The translations under genes were made by a program, and so were the position numbers. Of a stretch of DNA of 27,926 nucleotides, positions 23,126-27,926 are shown in pieces (positions within the stretch are counted from its first letter, which is position 1; each line of letters opens with the position of its first letter). The DNA comes from Limnohabitans sp. (lineage in GTDB: Bacteria > Pseudomonadota > Gammaproteobacteria > Burkholderiales > Burkholderiaceae_C): positions 1 to 27,926 of the forward strand of contig VEQI01000003.1 in assembly GCA_018883305.1 (NCBI GenBank), in the 5' to 3' direction. The notes beneath the pieces were generated by a model. That model worked only from the letters and a program-made list of their open reading frames with translations. It made no database searches and had not been told where the DNA came from.

Positions 23126-23155
23126 ATTAACCGACCGCTCGGTTTGTGAATTCAA
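23126..23155 (-). promoter_or_regulatory. Candidate dctP promoter with an embedded TetR-type palindrome
   Basis: On the minus strand, TTGAAT (complement of 23150-23155) and GTTAAT (complement of 23126-23131) are 18 bp apart, a plausible -35/-10 pair. Inside the spacer, overlapping the -10, is AACCGACCGCTCGGTT at 23129-23144, a 16-bp palindrome with one mismatched pair, of the type bound by TetR-family repressors. Which regulator binds is unknown; no tetR gene is in the window. Confidence 0.45.
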
Positions 23156-23235
23156 AGATCTGGCCCGAAGCGCATTAAGATGTGACGTATGCCAATGGCA
23201 AGACCCGCGACACAAGAGGTGGGAAATCCCCTAGA

Positions 23236-23259
23236 ATTGACGTTTACGTAAACGTCAAT
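23236..23259. promoter_or_regulatory. Perfect 24-bp palindrome upstream of etfB
   Basis: The half-site ATTGACGTTTAC is followed directly by its exact reverse complement, giving a gap-free 24-bp palindrome about 50 bp before the etfB start. Its TTGACG (23237-23242) could serve as a -35 with AATGAT at 23261-23266 as -10 (18-bp spacer). That places the palindrome in the spacer, as is usual for MerR-family activator sites. From memory the core TTTACGTAAA resembles LiuR-type operators of acyl-CoA and branched-chain degradation genes; that match was not searched. Confidence 0.6.
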
Positions 23260-23311
23260 CAATGATGTTGAATGGTTGGTAACGAATTTTTGATAACTCT
23301 GGAGCAAACCC

Positions 23312-24061
23312 ATGAAGGTCCTGGTACCTGTCAAGCGCGTGGTGGACTACAACGTCAAGGTCCGCGTCAAGTCGGACAACACAGGGGTGGACATCGCCAA
23401 CGTGAAGATGAGCATGAACCCTTTCGACGAAATCGCCGTGGAGGAAGCCGTGCGTTTGAAAGAGAAGGGTGCGGCCACTGAGGTGATCGCCGTCTCCTGT
23501 GGCGTCACCGCTTGTCAGGAAACCCTGCGCACGGCCATGGCCATCGGTGCCGACCGCGCCATCCTGGTGGAAAGCACGGAAGAACTCCAGCCTCTGGCGG
23601 TGGCCAAACTGCTCAAGGCCCTGGTGGACAAAGAGCAACCCGGCCTGGTCATCCTGGGCAAACAAGCCATTGACGACGATTGCAACCAGACCGGCCAGAT
23701 GCTGGCCGCATTGGCTGATCTGCCCCAGGCCACTTTTGCCTCCAAGGTGGAAGTGGCGGATGGCAAGGCACGTGTCACCCGCGAGGTGGACGGTGGCTTG
23801 GAAACCCTCTCCATGAGCCTGCCGGCCATTGTCACGACCGACTTGCGTCTGAATGAGCCGCGTTATGTCACGCTGCCCAACATCATGAAGGCCAAGAAAA
23901 AGCAGCTCGACGTGGTCAAGCCTGAAGACCTGGGCGTGGACGTCACACCCCGTATCAAGACGCTCAAAGTCACGGAGCCGCCCAAGCGCAGCGCCGGCAT
24001 CAAGGTGCCCGATGTCGCCACCCTGGTGGACAAACTCAAGAATGTTGCAAAGGTGATCTGA
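23312..24061 (+). CDS. etfB: Electron transfer flavoprotein, beta subunit
   Basis: A 249-residue subunit of the soluble ETF heterodimer that accepts electrons from acyl-CoA dehydrogenases and passes them to ETF:ubiquinone oxidoreductase. It begins MKVLVPVKRVVDYNVKV, the usual start, with GGAG about 10 nt upstream. GKQAIDDDCNQTGQMLA is the AMP-binding region. TDLRLNEPRYVTLPNIMKAK is the ETF-beta signature and includes the loop that recognises partner dehydrogenases. It is followed by etfA after 2 bp, and a dehydrogenase gene is just downstream. A striking palindrome lies upstream and probably controls it. Confidence 0.97.
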   Translation: MKVLVPVKRVVDYNVKVRVKSDNTGVDIANVKMSMNPFDEIAVEEAVRLKEKGAATEVIAVSCGVTACQETLRTAMAIGADRAILVESTEELQPLAVAKLLKALVDKEQPGLVILGKQAIDDDCNQTGQMLAALADLPQATFASKVEVADGKARVTREVDGGLETLSMSLPAIVTTDLRLNEPRYVTLPNIMKAKKKQLDVVKPEDLGVDVTPRIKTLKVTEPPKRSAGIKVPDVATLVDKLKNVAKVI

Positions 24062-24063
24062 TC

Positions 24064-24993
24064 ATGACCGCACTCGTTATTGCTGAACACGACAACGCTT
24101 CTATCAAGGCCGCCACGCTCAACACCGTGACCGCCGCTGCCGCCTGTGGTGGCGATGTGCATGTGCTGGTGGCTGGTCACAACGCCGCCGCCGCTGCCCA
24201 GGCCGCTGCTCAAATCGCTGGCGTGAGCAAGGTGCTGCACGCGGACTCAGACGCCCTGGCCCATGGCCTGGCTGAAAACGTGGCCGCCCAGGTGCTGGCC
24301 ATCGCGGGCAACTACAGCCACATCCTGTTCCCCGCCACTGCGGGTGGCAAGAACGTGTCGCCGCGTGTGGCTGCCAAGCTGGACGTGGCCCAGATCTCCG
24401 ACATCACCAAGGTGGAGTCGGCCGACACGTTTGAGCGTCCCATCTATGCGGGCAACGCGATGGCTACCGTGCAATCGTCAGATGCAGTCAAGGTCATCAC
24501 CGTGCGTACCACGGCGTTTGATGCGGCGGCCTCGGGTGGCAGTGCCGCCGTGGAATCGCTGACCGCTGCTGCGGATGCAGGCAAGTCGCACTTTGAAGGC
24601 AGTGAGATCGCCAAGAACGACCGTCCCGAGCTGACGGCCGCCAAGATCATTGTCTCGGGTGGCCGTGCCCTGGGCAGCGCCGAGAAGTTCACCGAAGTGA
24701 TGACGCCCCTGGCTGACAAGCTGGGTGCGGCCATTGGTGCCAGCCGCGCCGCCGTGGACGCGGGCTACGCGCCCAATGACCTGCAAGTGGGCCAGACCGG
24801 CAAGATCGTGGCACCCCAGTTGTATGTGGCTTGCGGCATCAGCGGCGCCATCCAGCACCTGGCGGGCATGAAGGATTCCAAGGTGATCGTCGCGATCAAC
24901 AAGGACCCCGAAGCCCCGATCTTCAGCGTGGCAGACTTTGGCCTGGAAGCCGACTTGTTCGCTGCCGTGCCGGAGTTGGCCCAGACGCTCTGA
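24064..24993 (+). CDS. etfA: Electron transfer flavoprotein, alpha subunit
   Basis: A 309-residue FAD-binding partner of EtfB. The C-terminal FAD domain is clear: VSGGRALGSAEKFT, GASRAAVDAGYAPNDLQVGQ, TGKIVAPQLYVACGISGAIQ and INKDPEAPIFSVADFGLEAD. The N-terminal half (LVAGHNAAAAAQAAAQIAG) is Ala-rich, as in other ETF alpha subunits. It starts 2 bp after the etfB stop, so the pair is cotranslated. A tight 8-bp hairpin overlaps its stop codon, and a stronger terminator follows at 25013-25039. Confidence 0.97.
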   Translation: MTALVIAEHDNASIKAATLNTVTAAAACGGDVHVLVAGHNAAAAAQAAAQIAGVSKVLHADSDALAHGLAENVAAQVLAIAGNYSHILFPATAGGKNVSPRVAAKLDVAQISDITKVESADTFERPIYAGNAMATVQSSDAVKVITVRTTAFDAAASGGSAAVESLTAAADAGKSHFEGSEIAKNDRPELTAAKIIVSGGRALGSAEKFTEVMTPLADKLGAAIGASRAAVDAGYAPNDLQVGQTGKIVAPQLYVACGISGAIQHLAGMKDSKVIVAINKDPEAPIFSVADFGLEADLFAAVPELAQTL

Positions 24994-25012
24994 GCGTCTG
25001 ACGCTTTGCACC

Positions 25013-25039
25013 AAGGTCTCCCCGGTGGAGACCTTTTTT
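25013..25039 (+). terminator. Intrinsic terminator after etfA
   Basis: AAGGTCTCC (25013-25021) pairs with GGAGACCTT (25027-25035) around a CCGGT loop, and a T-run continues to 25039. It sits between etfA and the dehydrogenase gene and ends only 31 bp before the latter's ATG, so the dehydrogenase needs read-through or a promoter of its own inside or just after this hairpin. Confidence 0.85.
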
Positions 25040-25070
25040 GTACCTGTTGCTTGCCTTACCGGAGACTTTC

Positions 25071-26861
25071 ATGAGCTACATCGCCCCTGTCAAGGATTAC
25101 CTCTTTAACTTGCAGCACATTGCCGGATTGGAGCAAATTGCTCAGATCCCGGGCTTTGAAGATGCAGGCATGGAAACAGCGCAAGCTGTGATCGAGGAGT
25201 GTGCCCGCTTCAACCAGGAGGTGGTGGCGCCTTTGAACTGGGACGGTGATCAAAAGCCGTCCAGCTGGAGCGACGGCAAGGTCACCACCACGCCGGGCTT
25301 CAAAGACGCGTACCTGCAATACCGCGAGGCAGGCTGGCAAGCGCTGCAGCATCCGGCGGACTTTGGTGGGCAGAACCTGCCCAAGGCCATTGGTGCAGCT
25401 TGTGTCGAAATCCTGAACGCAGCCAACCTGAGCTTCGCCCTGTGTCCGCTGCTGACCGATGGCGCCATTGAAGCCTTGTTGACCGCCGCCAGCGACGAGC
25501 TCAAGGCCACGTATCTGGAGAAACTCATCAGCGGCGAGTGGACCGGCACCATGAACCTGACCGAGCCGCAGGCCGGTTCAGATCTGGCCGCCGTGCGCAG
25601 CCGTGCCGAGCCTCAGCCGGATGGCACCTACAAGGTGTTTGGCACCAAAATTTTCATCACCTATGGTGAGCACGACATGGCCGAGAACATCGTCCATCTG
25701 GTGTTGGCGCGCGTGCAAGGGGCGCCTGAAGGCGTGAAAGGCATCAGCTTGTTTGTGGTGCCCAAATTCCTGGTGAATGCGGATGGGTCATTGGGTGCGC
25801 GCAACGACGTGCACTGCGTGAGCATCGAGCACAAGATGGGCATCAAGGCCAGTCCGACCGCCGTGCTTCAGTATGGCGACCATGGTGGTGCCATCGGCTA
25901 TCTGGTGGGTCAGGAGAACCGTGGCCTGGAGTACATGTTCATCATGATGAACGCGGCTCGCTACGCCGTCGGTGTGCAAGGCATTGCCGTGGCTGACCGT
26001 GCCTATCAGCGTGCCGTGCAGTATGCCCGTGACCGCGTGCAGTCGCGTCCGGTGGATGGCTCGGTGAAAGGTGCCGCGCCCATCATTCATCATCCGGACG
26101 TGCGCCGCATGCTCATGACCATGCGTGCCTACACCGAGGGTTGTCGCGCCATGGCCAGTGCTGCCGCTGCTGCGTATGACGCGGCTCACAACCACCCGGA
26201 TGCGGACACGCGCAAGCAGAACCAGGCGTTCTATGAGTTCCTCGTGCCACTGGTCAAAGGCTACAGCACCGAAATGAGTCTGGAAGTCACCTCACTGGGC
26301 GTGCAGGTCCATGGCGGCATGGGCTTCATCGAAGAAACCGGTGCGGCTCAGCACTACCGCGACGCCAAGATCCTGACCATCTACGAAGGCACGACGGCCA
26401 TTCAGGCCAACGATCTGGTGGGGCGCAAGACGGGTCGTGATGGCGGACAGACCGCCCTGGCCCTGGCGGCGCAAATTGCGGCCACGGAAAAACAACTGGC
26501 CCAACGCGACCATGCCGCAGCCCAAGCCATGGCCAAACGCCTGAAAGCAGCGCGCGAAGCCTTCGAGCAAGCCGTGGCCTTCATCGCGGGCAATGCATCG
26601 TCCAACCCCAATGTGGCGTTTGCCGGCAGCGTGCCTTACCTGATGTTGAGCGGCAATTTGATGGCAGGCTGGCAACTGGGCCGCTCGTTGTTGGCGGCGA
26701 TGGATGAGCTGGCCCAAGGCCACGACGCCGAATTCATGAACGCCAAAATCACCACGGCCCATGTGTATGCCGAGCACATTCTCACCAAGGTGCCCGGTCT
26801 GCGCGACAGCATCCTGAGTGGCGGCGACAGCGTGATCAACATGGCCCTTGAGGCCTTCTGA
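25071..26861 (+). CDS. Acyl-CoA dehydrogenase, 596-residue type with C-terminal extension
   Basis: An FAD-dependent enzyme that introduces a C2-C3 double bond into an acyl-CoA and passes electrons to ETF. The core domains are recognisable: MNLTEPQAGSDLAAVRSRAEP (FAD/acyl site), YKVFGTKIFITYGEHD, GVQVHGGMGFIEETGAAQHY and RDAKILTIYEGTTAIQANDL, where Glu439 is the likely catalytic base. The extra C-terminal region (about 470-596) is typical of the long subfamily that includes DmdC (3-methylmercaptopropionyl-CoA dehydrogenase) and several FadE-like enzymes. The ATG at 25071 follows CCGGAGA, a strong ribosome site; an in-frame start at 25038 lies inside the terminator. Adjacent etfBA supply the electron acceptor. 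Substrate chain length cannot be read from sequence. Confidence 0.93.
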   Translation: MSYIAPVKDYLFNLQHIAGLEQIAQIPGFEDAGMETAQAVIEECARFNQEVVAPLNWDGDQKPSSWSDGKVTTTPGFKDAYLQYREAGWQALQHPADFGGQNLPKAIGAACVEILNAANLSFALCPLLTDGAIEALLTAASDELKATYLEKLISGEWTGTMNLTEPQAGSDLAAVRSRAEPQPDGTYKVFGTKIFITYGEHDMAENIVHLVLARVQGAPEGVKGISLFVVPKFLVNADGSLGARNDVHCVSIEHKMGIKASPTAVLQYGDHGGAIGYLVGQENRGLEYMFIMMNAARYAVGVQGIAVADRAYQRAVQYARDRVQSRPVDGSVKGAAPIIHHPDVRRMLMTMRAYTEGCRAMASAAAAAYDAAHNHPDADTRKQNQAFYEFLVPLVKGYSTEMSLEVTSLGVQVHGGMGFIEETGAAQHYRDAKILTIYEGTTAIQANDLVGRKTGRDGGQTALALAAQIAATEKQLAQRDHAAAQAMAKRLKAAREAFEQAVAFIAGNASSNPNVAFAGSVPYLMLSGNLMAGWQLGRSLLAAMDELAQGHDAEFMNAKITTAHVYAEHILTKVPGLRDSILSGGDSVINMALEAF

Positions 26862-26876
26862 TTTCAGGGACACCCC

Positions 26877-27830
26877 ATGTCACGTCTGCCCGAGGCTTTG
26901 CGCCGTGTGCGCTTTCCGGTGATTGGCTCGCCGCTCTTCATCATCAGCAATCCCACCCTGGTGATTGAGCAGTGCAAGGCCGGCATCGTCGGCTCCATGC
27001 CCGCACTGAACGCTCGCCCGGCCTCTCAGCTCGATGAATGGCTGGCCGAGATCACCGAAACGCTGGCCGCGCATGATCGCGCCCATCCGGAAAGCCCCAG
27101 CGCACCGTTTGCCATCAACCAGATCGTGCACAAAAGCAACGATCGCTTGGAGCACGATGTGGCGCTGTGTGCCAAGTACAAAGTGCCCATCGTGATCACC
27201 TCGTTGGGCGCCCGTGAGGACGTGAACCAGGCCGTGCATGCCTGGGGCGGTGTGGTGATGCATGACATCATCAACGACCGCTTTGCCCGCAAGGCCATCG
27301 AAAAGGGCGCTGACGGCTTGATCGCCGTGGCGGCTGGCGCGGGTGGACACGCCGGCGTCAAGAGCCCGTTTGCCCTGATTCAGGAAATCCGCGCCTGGTT
27401 TGATGGCCCGCTGGCCTTGAGCGGCGCCATGGCCACAGGCGGTGCCGTACTGGCTGCGCAGGCGATGGGCGCTGACTTTGCCTACATCGGTTCGCTTTTC
27501 ATTGCCACGCCCGAGGCGCGCGCGTCAGACGCTTACAAGCAGTGCATCGTGGACTCCAACTCGGACGACATCGTCTACAGCAACCTGTTCACCGGGGTGC
27601 ATGGCAACTACCTGGCCGCCTCCATCCGCAACGCCGGCCTGGACCCCGCCAACCTGCCCGAGAGTGACCCCAGCGCCATGAACTTTGGCGGCAATGCCGT
27701 GAAAGCCTGGAAAGACATCTGGGGTTGCGGCCAGGGCATTGGTGCCGTGAAGTCCGTGCAACCCGTGGCCGAGGTGGTGGCCCGCTTGCGCCGCGAATAC
27801 CAAGCCGCACGTGAGCGACTGATCCAGTAA
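26877..27830 (+). CDS. Nitronate monooxygenase-like FMN enzyme
   Basis: A 317-residue TIM-barrel flavoprotein of the 2-nitropropane dioxygenase/nitronate monooxygenase family. It opens with FPVIGSPLFIISNPTLVIEQ, the usual first strand. AVAAGAGGHAG (around 150-162) carries the conserved GGHxG, whose His is catalytic in class I enzymes. GPLALSGAMATGGAVLAAQAMGADFAYIGSLF is the FMN-phosphate region (conserved GGI/GG and GA-x-x-xGT-like elements, here GSLF in place of GT-F). It starts 16 bp after the dehydrogenase stop with AGGGA upstream, so it is in the same unit. Relatives beside acyl-CoA dehydrogenases may act as nitronate oxidases or as oxidoreductases on unidentified metabolites; specificity is not assigned. 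Confidence 0.9.
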   Translation: MSRLPEALRRVRFPVIGSPLFIISNPTLVIEQCKAGIVGSMPALNARPASQLDEWLAEITETLAAHDRAHPESPSAPFAINQIVHKSNDRLEHDVALCAKYKVPIVITSLGAREDVNQAVHAWGGVVMHDIINDRFARKAIEKGADGLIAVAAGAGGHAGVKSPFALIQEIRAWFDGPLALSGAMATGGAVLAAQAMGADFAYIGSLFIATPEARASDAYKQCIVDSNSDDIVYSNLFTGVHGNYLAASIRNAGLDPANLPESDPSAMNFGGNAVKAWKDIWGCGQGIGAVKSVQPVAEVVARLRREYQAARERLIQ

Positions 27831-27857
27831 CTCAAGCCCGTCCCCGAGAGCGACGAG

Positions 27858-27904
27858 CCCCGTCACGCATCCACTCCGTCACTGCGAGTCACGCAGTGAC
27901 GGGG
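27858..27904. repeat. Compound inverted repeat after the last gene
   Basis: CCGTCACTGCG (27876-27886) pairs with CGCAGTGACGG (27892-27902) around a 5-nt loop, a perfect 11-bp stem. An upstream CCCCGTCAC (27858-27866) could alternatively pair with the GTGACGGGG at 27896-27904. No T-run follows, so it is not a standard terminator. It may be a dispersed extragenic repeat or a termination or mRNA-stability element; the window ends 22 bp later. Confidence 0.5.
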
Positions 27905-27926
27905 CAGTCCACGCCTCGCTCAAGGC

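Noticed and set aside
1..27926. CRISPR arrays, tRNA/rRNA genes, transposases, integrases
   Set aside because: No regularly spaced repeats, cloverleaf-like segments, rRNA-like stretches or transposase/integrase motifs were found by eye on either strand.

Overview
The window looks like chromosomal DNA of a high-GC betaproteobacterium, most likely Burkholderiales/Comamonadaceae. The pointers are the housekeeping genes (class I fumarase, acs, short-type ilvD, lgt, etfBA), several Bug/TctC-type solute-binding proteins (an expansion typical of this group), and GTG/TTG starts with GGAG-like ribosome sites. No tRNA, rRNA, CRISPR array or insertion sequence was seen. The assignment is an inference from gene content; no database was searched.

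Layout. 1-6.1 kb is core metabolism: a fumarate hydratase cut by the left edge, divergent acetyl-CoA synthetase, then (minus strand) a small periplasmic cytochrome c and dihydroxy-acid dehydratase, then lgt. 6.2-16.5 kb is an accessory carboxylate-uptake region. It holds four Bug periplasmic binding proteins, two CoA ligases that each directly follow a Bug gene (a MatB-like malonyl-CoA synthetase and a CaiC-like ligase), two divergent YrdC/Sua5-fold proteins flanking one Bug gene, and one LysR regulator. No TctA/TctB membrane subunits occur in the window. The right part of this region (about 13.6-16.6 kb) looks like a separately acquired block. It is bordered by a broken ParD-type antitoxin start on the left and by a short decayed copy of part of mltB on the right.

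16.7-20.2 kb holds mltB (minus), an HDAC-family deacetylase and an MscS-type channel. 20.2-23.1 kb is a complete TRAP transporter (dctP-dctQ-dctM, minus strand) with a terminator-like hairpin between dctP and the permease genes. 23.3-27.8 kb is a beta-oxidation/electron-transfer unit: etfB, etfA, a 596-residue acyl-CoA dehydrogenase and a nitronate monooxygenase-like flavoprotein. The dctP/etfB intergenic region carries two palindromes: a perfect 24-bp one beside the etfB promoter region and a TetR-type 16-bp one inside a candidate dctP promoter.

Taken together, most of the window deals with scavenging organic acids. Binding proteins capture carboxylates, ligases (Acs, MatB-like, CaiC-like) activate them to CoA thioesters, and the acyl-CoA dehydrogenase passes electrons to ETF. 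The least explained part is the LysR / YrdC-like / Bug / YrdC-like cluster at 8.9-13.5 kb. Its two YrdC-fold proteins share motifs that differ from the usual tRNA-modification enzymes.
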